Below, one piece after another: positions 16,443 through 24,915 of a DNA stretch of 64,000 nt. The notes below the pieces were generated by a model. That model saw only the letters and a list, made by a program, of their open reading frames with translations. It was not told the origin of the DNA and did not search any database. Source of the DNA: Actinacidiphila alni. Its GTDB lineage: Bacteria; Actinomycetota; Actinomycetes; Streptomycetales; Streptomycetaceae. Numbering within the stretch: the first letter of the stretch is position 1; each line of letters opens with the position of its first letter. The stretch lies in NCBI RefSeq assembly GCF_900112845.1, contig NZ_FONG01000001.1:558001-622000 (forward strand), given 5' to 3'. The translations under genes were made by a program, and so were the position numbers.

Positions 16443-17951
16443 TCAGCCCGCGTGGCGGGCGCGCTCGGTGATGTTGCGGGCCATGCCGCTGAAGACCACA
16501 CCGTGGAAGGGTTTGACGGACCACCAGTACAGATGGCCGGCCAGGCCGCGCGGGTGGAACAGCGCACGCTGCCGGTAGCGGGTCCGCCCGCCGCCCGCGT
16601 CCGCCACCGACAGCTCCAGCCAGGCGGGACCCGGCAGCCGCATCTCGGCGCGCAGCCGCAGCAGCCGGCCCGGCACGATCTCCTCCACCCGCCAGAAGTC
16701 CAGCGAGTCGCCGACCCGCAGCCGGTCCCGGTCGCGCCGGCCGCGGCGCAGCCCCACCCCGCCCACCAGCCGGTCCAGCCAGCCGCGTACCGCCCAGGCG
16801 AGCGGGAAGGAGTACCAGCCGTTCTCGCCGCCGACCCCCTCCACCACCCGCCACACCGCCTCCGGACGGGCGGGCACCATCAGCTCCCGCACGTCCTCGT
16901 ACAGGCTGCCGCCCGCCCAGTCCGGGTCGGTCGGCAGCGGGTCGCTGGGCGCGCCGGGCAGCGACGCCGACGACCAGCGCGTCTCCACCCGGGCGTCCTT
17001 GATCCGGCGCAGCGCGAGCCGGACCGCGTCGTCGAAGCCCAGCGGACCGCCCGCCGGATCCGGCACGTACGCCGTGATGTCGTGCTCGCCGCACACCACC
17101 TCATGGCGCAGCGACTCCACCAGCGGCCGGGCGATGGAGCGCGGCACCGGCGTCACCAGGCCCACCCAGTGGCTGGACAGGGCCGGTGTGAGCACCGGCA
17201 CCGGCAGCACGAAACGGTGGCCGAGCCCGGCGACGGCCGCGTAACGGGTCATCATCTCGCGGTAGGTCAGCACATCGGGGCCGCCGATGTCGAAGGTGCG
17301 GTTGACGTCGGCCGGCAGGTGCGCCGCGCCCGACAGCAGCCGCAGGACGTCGCGGACCGCGATCGGCTGGATGCGGGTGCCGACCCAGTTCGGCGTCACC
17401 ATCACCGGCAGCCGCTCGGTCAGATAGCGCAGCATTTCGAAGGACGCGGAGCCGGAACCGAGGATCACCGCGGCCCGCAGCTCGGCGGTCGGCACCCCGG
17501 ACCCGCGCAGGATGCGGCCGACCTCGGCGCGCGAGCGCAGGTGCGGCGACAGCTCGGCGGCCGGGACACCGTACGGGGTCAGCCCGCCGAGGTAGACGAT
17601 CCGGCGCACCCCGGCCCGCGCCGCGGCCCGGCCGAAATTCCGTGCCGCCTCGGCGTCGGTCCGCTCGAAGCTTGACCCTGTGCCCAGCGCGTGCACCAGG
17701 TAGTAGGCGACGTCCACCCCCTGGAGGGCCGCGTCCAGCGTCTCCGGGCGCGTCACGTCCCCGGTCACCGGCTCGACACTGCCCGCCCACGGCTGGTCCC
17801 TGATCCGCGCCGGGTCCCGGACCAGACAGCGCACCGCGCCGCCGCGCGCCAGCAGCACCGGCACCAGCCGCCCGCCGATGTAGCCGGTCGCCCCGGTCAC
17901 CAGATACCGCGTCGCCGCCCCGCCCCCGGAACCGCCGTCGTCCGTGCCCAC
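16443..17951 (-). CDS. NAD(P)-binding SDR-like protein with C-terminal DUF2867
   Basis: 502 aa from GTG 17951. The N-terminal Rossmann segment YLVTGATGYIGGRLVP has the GxxGxxG signature of atypical, extended SDRs (NmrA/UDP-sugar epimerase-like). The C-terminal part from about 350 (ETRWSSASLPG through FHPRGLAGHLYWW) matches the DUF2867 / polyketide-cyclase-like half seen in many actinobacterial proteins of this length. The catalytic Tyr-Lys of classical SDRs is not clear. It lies about 95 bp downstream of the PIG-L gene on the same strand, so it could belong to that operon or have its own promoter. Substrate unknown. Confidence 0.85.
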   Translation of the reverse strand: MGTDDGGSGGGAATRYLVTGATGYIGGRLVPVLLARGGAVRCLVRDPARIRDQPWAGSVEPVTGDVTRPETLDAALQGVDVAYYLVHALGTGSSFERTDAEAARNFGRAAARAGVRRIVYLGGLTPYGVPAAELSPHLRSRAEVGRILRGSGVPTAELRAAVILGSGSASFEMLRYLTERLPVMVTPNWVGTRIQPIAVRDVLRLLSGAAHLPADVNRTFDIGGPDVLTYREMMTRYAAVAGLGHRFVLPVPVLTPALSSHWVGLVTPVPRSIARPLVESLRHEVVCGEHDITAYVPDPAGGPLGFDDAVRLALRRIKDARVETRWSSASLPGAPSDPLPTDPDWAGGSLYEDVRELMVPARPEAVWRVVEGVGGENGWYSFPLAWAVRGWLDRLVGGVGLRRGRRDRDRLRVGDSLDFWRVEEIVPGRLLRLRAEMRLPGPAWLELSVADAGGGRTRYRQRALFHPRGLAGHLYWWSVKPFHGVVFSGMARNITERARHAG

Positions 17952-18045
17952 CAGCGAGCCACCTCACATGCCGTCGATACGTCCGTCCGGCCATTCTCAC
18001 CCGATCCGGACGTTTCGGCTTCACGAGGCGGTCCGGCCGGGCCGG

Positions 18046-18771
18046 TCAGGCCGTGTCGATCCGCAGGTACGCCTCCGCCAGCCGGCCCTCGGGCAGGCCC
18101 GCTGTACGGGCGAGGGCCGCGAGCCGGGTGCGCATCGTGGTCTCGAAGTCGTCGGACTGGCCGCCCTGGCTGCGGTGGGCGCGGATCGCGGCCATTTTGA
18201 GGGGGAAGGTGTCCGTGACGTCGACGTGGTGGTCGATGGCCGGACCGCCGCGTACCCACACCTCCGGCACCGTCCAGGCGGCGAGTCCGTCGTCGCGGAT
18301 CAGCTCGGGGAAGGCGCACGGATTGCGGGCGTCGGGGTAGACCGCGTCCAGGACGGCGGAGCCGACCGCGCGGTGGTCGGGGTGGCTCGCCTTGACGTGC
18401 ACCAGGTCCCGGTCGGGGCTGTGGGTGAGGACCAGGTGCGGGCGGGCCCTGCGGATCGCGCGGGCCAGGTCGCGGCGCAGCCCCAGGCCGGGCTCGACAC
18501 AGCCGTCGCGGTAACCGAGGAAGCCCACCTCGCGCACCCCGACGATCTCCGCCGCCGTGCGCTGCTCGGCCCGCCGGGTGGTCGCCAGCCACGACCGGTC
18601 GACGTCGGGGTCGTCCGAGCCCGCGTCGCCGTCGGTCACGACGCAGTAGGTGACCAGGTGCCCCTCCGCCGTCCAGCGCGCCACCGTGCCCGCGGCGCCG
18701 TAGTCGACATCGTCGGGATGCGCCATGATCACCAGGATCCTGCGCGGCTTCTGGTCGCCGTCGTCCATCAT
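18046..18771 (-). CDS. PIG-L (LmbE-like) family zinc deacetylase/amidase
   Basis: 241 aa from ATG 18771; the next codon, ATG 18768, is equally possible and has the better spacing to AGGGAG. The metal motif VIMAHPDDVDYGAAG is at the N-terminus and the third-ligand segment SHPDHRAVGSAV is present. The family includes MshB (GlcNAc-inositol deacetylase), Mca (mycothiol-S-conjugate amidase) and natural-product enzymes such as LmbE. The start overlaps the MFS stop (ATGA), so it is the last coupled gene of the operon starting at 27617. Next to a DinB-type domain it may act on a mycothiol conjugate; that is inference. Confidence 0.9.
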   Translation of the reverse strand: MMDDGDQKPRRILVIMAHPDDVDYGAAGTVARWTAEGHLVTYCVVTDGDAGSDDPDVDRSWLATTRRAEQRTAAEIVGVREVGFLGYRDGCVEPGLGLRRDLARAIRRARPHLVLTHSPDRDLVHVKASHPDHRAVGSAVLDAVYPDARNPCAFPELIRDDGLAAWTVPEVWVRGGPAIDHHVDVTDTFPLKMAAIRAHRSQGGQSDDFETTMRTRLAALARTAGLPEGRLAEAYLRIDTA

Positions 18772-20117
18772 GAACTCCCTTGGTCGGACGGGGGTTTCGC
18801 GGGGCCGGGGGTCGCCTGCCGGTTGGGCTCCGCCGCCCGCCCGCCGGTCAGCCGGTAGACCGGCAGCGCGAGGACGACGACCGCGAGCAGCGCCATCACC
18901 CCGTACAGCTCGGTCAGCCGGTGGTGTTCGTGCAGCCAGCCCGCGAGCGCCACGCCCAGCGCGCCGCCGAGCCCGTCGCCCACCGACATCGCGACGCCCG
19001 CGAAGGAGAAGCCGACCATCCGCTGCTGCGGCTGGAGGGTGCGCGCGGTCATCGTGTCCAGCGTCGGCATGATCAGCATCTCGCCGAACGTCCACAGCGT
19101 GACCGACGCGTACGCCATCCACCAGCGCGGCGCGGCCCACAGCAGGACGAAACCGGTGAGGAAGAGCGCGTAACCGGCCAGCACCACCCGGTGTTCCGGG
19201 CGCGCGGTGCGCTGCAGCCAGTGGCCCAGCGGGATCTGACCGGCGATCACCAGCACCGCGTTGAGCGTGAAGTACGAGCCGCGCAGCCCCGGCCGGTCCA
19301 GGCCCTCGGTCACGAAGTACGGGAGGGTGCTGAAGAGTTGGGAGTAGAGGAAGAAGCCGACCACGGTGAGCATCAGCACCCGGCGGAAGCCCGGATCGGC
19401 GAGCACACCGCGGCTGGTGCGCCGCCAGGTCGGCCGCTGCCCCGACTCGTGCGCCGACGCCGGGACGAACAGCGCCAGGACGGCGGCGGCCGCGTAACCG
19501 AGCGCCGCCAGGGCGAAGACCCAGCCGACGCTGTGCGCCGGGTAGAGCGCGGCCGCGATCAACGGCCCCGTAGCGGCCGCCAGATTGAGGCCGGTGCTCA
19601 GCGACGCGTAGCGCAGCAGCGGCGAGTCGGTGCCCGGCGTCAGCTCCGCGGCCAGTGTCTTGACCGACAGCGCGTTGGTCGCGCCGCCGACCCCGATCAC
19701 CAGCAGCAGCGCCGTCACCAGCAGCGGGGAGCGGGTGGCGGCGAGGCCGAGATAGCCGGCCGCGCCGACCAGCAGGCCGCAGAAGACCGCGGTACGCGGC
19801 CGCATCCGGTCGATCAGCGGCGCGAGGAAGATCCGGTTCAGCCGGAAGGCGATCGAGGTGACCAGGACGAGGCTGCCCGCCGCCCCCGGGCTGAGGTGCA
19901 GCGAGGTGAGGAAGTACAGCGAGAGGATCGACTGGACCGCGTAGTAGCCGACATTGGAGACGCTCCACTCGCTGAGCAGGAAGCCGAACCAGCGGCGGGC
20001 GCGCCGCAGTTCCCGGTGCCGGTCCGACTCCCGCTGCTCCGGCTTCCGCTGGGCCGACTCCTGCTGCTCCGGCTTCCGCTGCTCCGGGGTGCTGCTGCCG
20101 ACGGCGGTGCCCGTCAC
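18768..20117 (-). CDS. MFS exporter of the ATP-grasp/EPSPS-like operon
   Basis: 449 aa from GTG 20117, which overlaps the preceding stop (GTGA). A polar N-terminal tail with repeated EQRKPEQ/ESAQRKPEQ segments (residues 9-40) precedes about 12 hydrophobic helices. The loop after helix 2 reads LIDRMRPRTAVF, a variant of the MFS G-x-x-x-D-R-x-G/R motif. Position inside the operon suggests it exports the pathway product or gives self-resistance; similar MFS proteins are common in biosynthetic clusters. Direction and substrate cannot be proven from sequence. Confidence 0.88.
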   Translation of the reverse strand: MTGTAVGSSTPEQRKPEQQESAQRKPEQRESDRHRELRRARRWFGFLLSEWSVSNVGYYAVQSILSLYFLTSLHLSPGAAGSLVLVTSIAFRLNRIFLAPLIDRMRPRTAVFCGLLVGAAGYLGLAATRSPLLVTALLLVIGVGGATNALSVKTLAAELTPGTDSPLLRYASLSTGLNLAAATGPLIAAALYPAHSVGWVFALAALGYAAAAVLALFVPASAHESGQRPTWRRTSRGVLADPGFRRVLMLTVVGFFLYSQLFSTLPYFVTEGLDRPGLRGSYFTLNAVLVIAGQIPLGHWLQRTARPEHRVVLAGYALFLTGFVLLWAAPRWWMAYASVTLWTFGEMLIMPTLDTMTARTLQPQQRMVGFSFAGVAMSVGDGLGGALGVALAGWLHEHHRLTELYGVMALLAVVVLALPVYRLTGGRAAEPNRQATPGPAKPPSDQGSS

Positions 20118-20674
20118 CGCTGCCCGTCGGGCCCGCCGGCCGTGGGCGCGCCCACGGCGGGGGCGCCGAACTCGTCGATGATCTTCACGGTGCTCTCGGT
20201 GTGCTCGTCCACATGGGCCGCCTCGAATTCGAGCAGGTCGAGCACGCTCAGCTCCTCGGTCGGCCGTCCCAGGATGTTGACCGCGATGTTGTACTGCCGT
20301 CCCGGCCTGGTCAGTTGGGCCGCGTCGAGACCGGACGCGGTCACCATCAGCCGGCCGAGCTGCTCGTTCAGCTTGGCGATCGCCTCGTACCAGGGCCGGC
20401 CCTGGTAGTCGCGGTCGGCGGCCCACTCGTCGGCGTCGAAGCGCAGCAACTGCGGGCCGTCCTCGGTGAGCATCGCGCGCAGCCGGATCGTGGTGGCCTC
20501 GAAGGCGTCCGCCAGATGCCAGGTGTTCTGCTTGATCGACCAGACGCCGGGCGCCGGCTGGACCTCCAGCACCGCCGGGTCCTGCGCGGCGCACCGCGCG
20601 TTCCAGGCCCGGATGCCCTCGGTGATCCGCCGCAGGCTGTCCGCGTACCGCTCGTCGTACCGCTCGTCGCTCAT
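20114..20674 (-). CDS. Alternative internal start: DinB/YfiT-superfamily protein
   Basis: Nested reading of the same frame: GGGAGG with a five-base spacer precedes ATG 20674, giving a 186-aa protein of the size normal for stand-alone DinB/YfiT proteins. Three His fit the metal triad: one in IKQNTWHLAD and two in AAHVDEHTE (HxxxH). The superfamily includes bacillithiol and mycothiol S-transferases and mycothiol-dependent isomerases. In this cluster it could load or exchange a thiol cofactor. Listed separately because fusion and independent translation are both plausible. Confidence 0.6.
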   Translation of the reverse strand: MSDERYDERYADSLRRITEGIRAWNARCAAQDPAVLEVQPAPGVWSIKQNTWHLADAFEATTIRLRAMLTEDGPQLLRFDADEWAADRDYQGRPWYEAIAKLNEQLGRLMVTASGLDAAQLTRPGRQYNIAVNILGRPTEELSVLDLLEFEAAHVDEHTESTVKIIDEFGAPAVGAPTAGGPDGQR

Positions 20675-22066
20675 CGTCGCCTCCCGGGCGTCGGATTCGG
20701 GTGAACCGGCCGTCCCCGCAACGGTGTTGGGCACATCTGCGGCCCCGGCCGCATCGGGCACCTCGGTGACGTCCGCGCCGAGCGTGCGCAGATCGTCGAA
20801 GAAGCCGCGATAGGTCTGGCCGACCGCGTCGCAGCCGCGGATCGTCAGCCCGCGCTCGCTGCGCAGCGCGATCGTCGCCATCGCCATGATCACGCTGTGG
20901 TCGTGGTGCCCGAACACCTCGGTGCCGCCCGCCACGGCGCCCCGGCCGTGCACGATGATCGCGTCCCGCCGTTCCTCCACCGCGACGCCCGCGGCGGCCA
21001 GTTCGCGGCAGAAGTCGGTGATCCGGTCGCACTCCTTGAAGCGCAGCGTCTCCACGTTGGAGAACACGCTCGTGCCGTCCGCGAAGGCGGCGAGCGCGGC
21101 CATCGGCAGGATGCTGTCCGGGCAGGCGGAACCGTCCAGTTGGATCGGCCGGACGGTCCGCGCGCCGTGGCAGGTGAGGACGGAGCCGCGCCGGTCGATC
21201 CGTACGCCCATCGTGCCGAGCGCGTCGATCATCGCCGCGGTGCCGAGGTCGTCGCCCGCGAAGCCGCTCACGTCCGTGACCGAGCCGGGTACGGCAGCGG
21301 CGGCGGCGAGCAGCCCTGCCACGCTGGACGCGTCGCTGGCGACGGCGAACTCGGCCGGACGGTACCGCTGGCCGCCCGCGATCCGGTACAGCAGGTGGTC
21401 GTCCGAGACGTCCACGGTGATGCCCGCCCTGGCCAGCGCCGTCACGCTGGTCATCGCCATCGGGACGGAACTGAGGCCGTCCACCACCTCGATCTCCACG
21501 TCCGAGCCGACCAGCGGCGCGAGGAACAGCAGCCCGGACAGGAACTGGGAGCTGCGCCTGCCCGACACCGTGACCCGGCCGCCGCGCAGCCCCGCGCCGC
21601 GGCCGACGACCAGCGGCGGGCACGCCTCGTCGCCCCGGCCCACCGCCCGCGCGCCGAACTGCCGCAGGGTGTCGATGATTTCGTGATTGCCGCGGCGGCC
21701 GAGCGAGGCGGCGTTGCGGGTGCCGACCGTGCAGTGCGGGAGCGCGGCGCCGACAGCGGTGAGCAGCCGCAGCACGATGCCGGAATTCCCGGCGTCCAGC
21801 TCGGCCGTCTCCGGCAGCCGGTGGTCGACGCCCTCGACCGTCCAGGTACGGTCATCGCCCTCGTCGATCCGCGCGCCCAGCAGCCGGCAGGCGGTGGCCA
21901 TGGCCCGGATGTTGTCACCGGACCCGGCGTTCTCGATCCGGGTGGTGCCGGCCGCCAGGGTGCCGCACAGCAGCGCGCGTACGGTGCCGCTCTTGGCACC
22001 CGGCGGGCGGATCGCGCCGGTCAGCGGCGTGCCGGGGCGCAGGTACAGGGTCTGGCTGGAATTCAC
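20114..22066 (-). CDS. EPSP-synthase-like enolpyruvyl transferase joined in frame to a DinB-like domain
   Basis: 650 aa from GTG 22066 (GGAG six bases upstream). Residues 8-435 are an EPSP synthase (AroA) fold: AKSGTVRALL (K25, R30), GNSGIVLRLL, SSQFLSGLL, CPDSILPMA (D317 aligns with catalytic D313 of E. coli) and FKECDRI (E345 aligns with E341). The PEP-binding DHR is DHS here (S391 for R386), and the Lys equivalent to K411 is absent. It is unlikely to be the housekeeping AroA. Residues 465-650 are a DinB/YfiT-type four-helix domain. An internal ribosome site at 20674 means the two parts may be separate proteins. Confidence 0.82.
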   Translation of the reverse strand: MNSSQTLYLRPGTPLTGAIRPPGAKSGTVRALLCGTLAAGTTRIENAGSGDNIRAMATACRLLGARIDEGDDRTWTVEGVDHRLPETAELDAGNSGIVLRLLTAVGAALPHCTVGTRNAASLGRRGNHEIIDTLRQFGARAVGRGDEACPPLVVGRGAGLRGGRVTVSGRRSSQFLSGLLFLAPLVGSDVEIEVVDGLSSVPMAMTSVTALARAGITVDVSDDHLLYRIAGGQRYRPAEFAVASDASSVAGLLAAAAAVPGSVTDVSGFAGDDLGTAAMIDALGTMGVRIDRRGSVLTCHGARTVRPIQLDGSACPDSILPMAALAAFADGTSVFSNVETLRFKECDRITDFCRELAAAGVAVEERRDAIIVHGRGAVAGGTEVFGHHDHSVIMAMATIALRSERGLTIRGCDAVGQTYRGFFDDLRTLGADVTEVPDAAGAADVPNTVAGTAGSPESDAREATMSDERYDERYADSLRRITEGIRAWNARCAAQDPAVLEVQPAPGVWSIKQNTWHLADAFEATTIRLRAMLTEDGPQLLRFDADEWAADRDYQGRPWYEAIAKLNEQLGRLMVTASGLDAAQLTRPGRQYNIAVNILGRPTEELSVLDLLEFEAAHVDEHTESTVKIIDEFGAPAVGAPTAGGPDGQR

Positions 22067-22179
22067 CGTGGACTCCGTTTCCGGTGGGCTGGTGCGGATG
22101 TCTGCGAGCCGCGCGGGCTTCGCGGGCCCGCGGCCGTGCGCCGTGTGTCGCGTGCCGTGTGTTGTGCGCCGTGCGCCGA

Positions 22180-23640
22180 TCAGGGCCGCCCGGCGTCGGT
22201 GACCAGGGCGCCGTCCGTGCCCCGCCGCCCCGCTGCCAGGCCCCGGAAGCAGTGCAGGAAGTCGGCGAAGGACGTCGAGAGGGTCTCGGCGCCCGCCACG
22301 GTGACCGTCTCCGGCAGCGCGAGGCCCGCGATGTGCAGCGCCATCACATTGCGGTGGTCGCCGTGGCCGTCCACGTCGAGCGCCGCGGGCGGCCCGGCCG
22401 GCAGCGTCTCGAAGCCGTCCAGCGCGCCGTCGCGCAGCACGGGCGCGAGTGGCCGGCCGAGCCGGGCGAGCTGGTCCATCACCACCGCGAGCCTGCTGGT
22501 CTTGTGGTGCCTGATGTGCCGGGCGCCGGTCACCCGCAGCCCGGCGGGCAGGTCGGAGGCGACGGCGGCCAGCGCGGGCACCAGCGTGGGGATGCCGGTG
22601 GCGTCGATCTCCAGCGGCGCCGCCGGCGGCGGGCCCGAGACGATCCGGATGTCCGGGCCCTCCCGGTCGATCCGTACGCCCAGCCTGCGGCCCACCGTGA
22701 CCACGTCGTCCAGGAACGGGTGCCGGCCCAGCGGCACCTCGCGCACCACGATGTCCGCGTCGGTCACCACGGCCGCCGCGATGAAGTAGAAGAGCGAGGT
22801 CGCGTCCGGGCCGACCAGGAGATCCCGGCCGCGGTAGCCGCCGGGGCGCACCTCGATCCGCCGCAGGTCCGCATCCGGGCCGATGCCGCCCGGCGCGGGC
22901 GGTTCCCCCGGCCCGTACGGCAGCCGCACCCGGGCGCCGAATTCACGCATCATGGCGACCGTCATCCGGATGTACGGCGCGCCGACGACCGGCGCCGGGA
23001 CCTCCACCGTCACCGGACCCGACGCGTACGGCGCGACCAGCAGCAGGGCACTGGCGAACTGCGACGTCTCGTCGGCGGGGACGCGTACGGTGCCGCCGGT
23101 CAGGCCGTGCTCCCAGTTGACCAGTGGCAGGCCGAGCCCCGCGTCGGCGGTCTCCAGCTTGCCGCCCAGCTCGGTCAGCGCGTCGAGCAGCGGGGTGAGC
23201 GGGCGCTGCGCGAGGCGCTGGTCGCCGGTGAGCACGCACGGCCCCTCGACCAGGCTGGTCACCGCGACCAGATGGCGCAGCGCGAAACCGGAGCCCGCGG
23301 CGCGCAGGATCGTGGACGGCCGCAGCGGAGCGCCGCCGGTGCCCGTCACCACGATCCGGTCGTGCTCGGGCTCCGCGACGAAACGCGCGCCCAGTTCCGC
23401 GCACGCCTCCTGGAGCACCAGCGACTCCGAGCACACGTTCGGCCGCGTCACGGCCGTACTGCCGGTCGCCAACGCGCCCATCAGCAAAGCGCGTTGAGTA
23501 TCGGGCTTCGATGTCGGGATACGGACGGAGCCGCGCAGCACACGACGGTCACGGCGCACAGCGGCCTCCGGGTCGGTCGAGGGGGATGTCATGGTCGAGA
23601 GGGATGCCCGGACGGACGCCCGCGCCGAGGCGGTGGGCAC
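22180..23640 (-). CDS. Second, diverged EPSP-synthase-like protein
   Basis: 486 aa from GTG 23640, favoured by GGAGG five bases upstream; an ATG at 23592 has no ribosome site. AroA fold with TSKPDTQRALL (K45, R50), AAGSGFALR and TSQFASALLL. The second half keeps GDHRN (R430 aligns with PEP-binding R386) but loses the two acid/base residues: the PDA motif is IPT (T352 for D313) and KETDR is HKTSR (T381 for E341). This pattern is opposite to its paralogue downstream. It may be a non-catalytic partner or do different chemistry on an enolpyruvyl-type intermediate. Gap to the upstream gene is 36 bp. Confidence 0.82.
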   Translation of the reverse strand: MPTASARASVRASLSTMTSPSTDPEAAVRRDRRVLRGSVRIPTSKPDTQRALLMGALATGSTAVTRPNVCSESLVLQEACAELGARFVAEPEHDRIVVTGTGGAPLRPSTILRAAGSGFALRHLVAVTSLVEGPCVLTGDQRLAQRPLTPLLDALTELGGKLETADAGLGLPLVNWEHGLTGGTVRVPADETSQFASALLLVAPYASGPVTVEVPAPVVGAPYIRMTVAMMREFGARVRLPYGPGEPPAPGGIGPDADLRRIEVRPGGYRGRDLLVGPDATSLFYFIAAAVVTDADIVVREVPLGRHPFLDDVVTVGRRLGVRIDREGPDIRIVSGPPPAAPLEIDATGIPTLVPALAAVASDLPAGLRVTGARHIRHHKTSRLAVVMDQLARLGRPLAPVLRDGALDGFETLPAGPPAALDVDGHGDHRNVMALHIAGLALPETVTVAGAETLSTSFADFLHCFRGLAAGRRGTDGALVTDAGRP

Positions 23641-23676
23641 CGGTGCCTCCGCCCGGCGCCCACCGGCGCGGCGCGC

Positions 23677-24915
23677 TCACGCGCCGGCCGTATCGGGCCG
23701 CGCCGTATCGGACGCTGCCGCGTCGAGCGCTGCCGTATCGGACGCTGCCGTATCGGGCGCTGTCGCATCGAGCAGTGCCGAGGTGAGCGCCGCGACCTCG
23801 TCCGCGGTGTGGAACCAGCCGACGCAGGCGCGGACGCAGTCGTAGCCCTGGATCGTCCGCACCGTGAAGCCGCGCTCCGCCATGCGCCGCACCACCGTCT
23901 CGGCGGGCACCTCGGTCCGTACGGTGAGCAGCCCGGTGTGGTCGTCGGGAGTGAGGACGGTCAGACCGGGGCGCCCGGTGAGCGTCTGCCGGGCCTCCTC
24001 GGCCAGGTCCGCGGTCCGCTTGGCCGCCCACGCGGTGCCGACCTCCTCCAGGTGCCAGGACAGGGCGGCGGCGAATCCGGCGATCTGCGGCAGACCGCGG
24101 GTGCCGACCTCGTACCGGCTCACATCGGGATTGGGTACGAAGTGCCCGTCCAGCTCCCAGGTGTCCACCGACGCCCAGCCGACCCAGGTCTGCGCCACCC
24201 GGTCGAGGCCGCGCGGATGCAGATACAGCGCGCCGGTGCCCTCGGGACCGCACAGCCACTTCTGCCCGGACACGGCGTACGCGTCCGCGTCCAGCGCCCG
24301 TACGTCGACCGGCAGGACACCCGCGGACTGGGCGCCGTCGACCGCCACGAAGGCGCCGTGCCGGTGCGCGGCCTCGATCACCGGCGCGAGGTCGAGGACC
24401 CCGCCGTCCACGTAACTCACATGGGAGAGCACGACCAGCCGGGTGCGGCCGTCGATCGCGGCGGCCAGTCTGCGCGGCAGTTCGCGCTGCGGCTCGCCCG
24501 GCGTCCAGTCCACGGTGCGCAGTTCGACGCCGCGCCGGTCGCGGAGCACGCCGAGCGGCAGCAGACCGCCCTTGTGCTCCACCTTGGTGGTCACCGCGTT
24601 GTCGCCCGGCCGCCAGTCCAAGCCGTGCGCGATGACGTTCATGCCGTCGGTGGTGTGATGGGTCAGCGCCACCTCGTCCTCGGCGGCGCCGAGCAGCCGG
24701 GCGACCCGGCGGCGGGCCGAGCCCTGCACCGCGTCGCGGATCGCGCGGGCCGCCGCGCCCATCCGGCCGGTGCCGAACTCCCGCGCGCTGGTGGCGACCA
24801 CCGCTTCGTGCGCGGGCGCGCACAACGGCCCGGTGTAGCCGCTGTTGAAGTAGCCGCCCGCCGCGATGACCGGCAACGCGGCGCGCAGGGTGGTGAGTTG
24901 GGGATCGGCGCTCAT
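23677..24915 (-). CDS. Class V PLP-dependent enzyme (cysteine desulfurase/isopenicillin-N-epimerase-like)
   Basis: 412 aa, starting at ATG 24915, which overlaps the previous stop (ATGA). PLP residues are visible: H and T of THHTTDGMNVI, D193 and Q196 in VDGAQSAG, and K219 in SGQKWLCGPEGTG. The family covers desulfurases, C-S lyases, epimerases and aminotransferases, so the reaction is open. No mobile catalytic-Cys loop typical of true cysteine desulfurases is obvious. The last 25 residues are a low-complexity Asp/Thr/Ala tail encoded by a 15-bp tandem repeat. Position between ligases and EPSPS-like genes makes it a core biosynthetic gene. Confidence 0.87.
   Translation of the reverse strand: MSADPQLTTLRAALPVIAAGGYFNSGYTGPLCAPAHEAVVATSAREFGTGRMGAAARAIRDAVQGSARRRVARLLGAAEDEVALTHHTTDGMNVIAHGLDWRPGDNAVTTKVEHKGGLLPLGVLRDRRGVELRTVDWTPGEPQRELPRRLAAAIDGRTRLVVLSHVSYVDGGVLDLAPVIEAAHRHGAFVAVDGAQSAGVLPVDVRALDADAYAVSGQKWLCGPEGTGALYLHPRGLDRVAQTWVGWASVDTWELDGHFVPNPDVSRYEVGTRGLPQIAGFAAALSWHLEEVGTAWAAKRTADLAEEARQTLTGRPGLTVLTPDDHTGLLTVRTEVPAETVVRRMAERGFTVRTIQGYDCVRACVGWFHTADEVAALTSALLDATAPDTAASDTAALDAAASDTARPDTAGA
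23687..23776. repeat. Six-copy 15-bp tandem repeat in the PLP gene tail
   Basis: Six units related to GCCGTATCGGACGCT run from 23687 to 23776, each 15 bp, so copy changes keep the frame. They encode the Asp/Thr/Ala/Ser-rich C-terminus of the class V PLP enzyme and stop just inside the gene. Confidence 0.8.

Noticed and set aside
22067..22179. GTGCGCCGTGTGTCGCGTGCCGT-type repeats as a CRISPR or regulatory repeat
   Set aside because: Short irregular GTG/CCG simple sequence with no regular spacers; no cas genes in the window.
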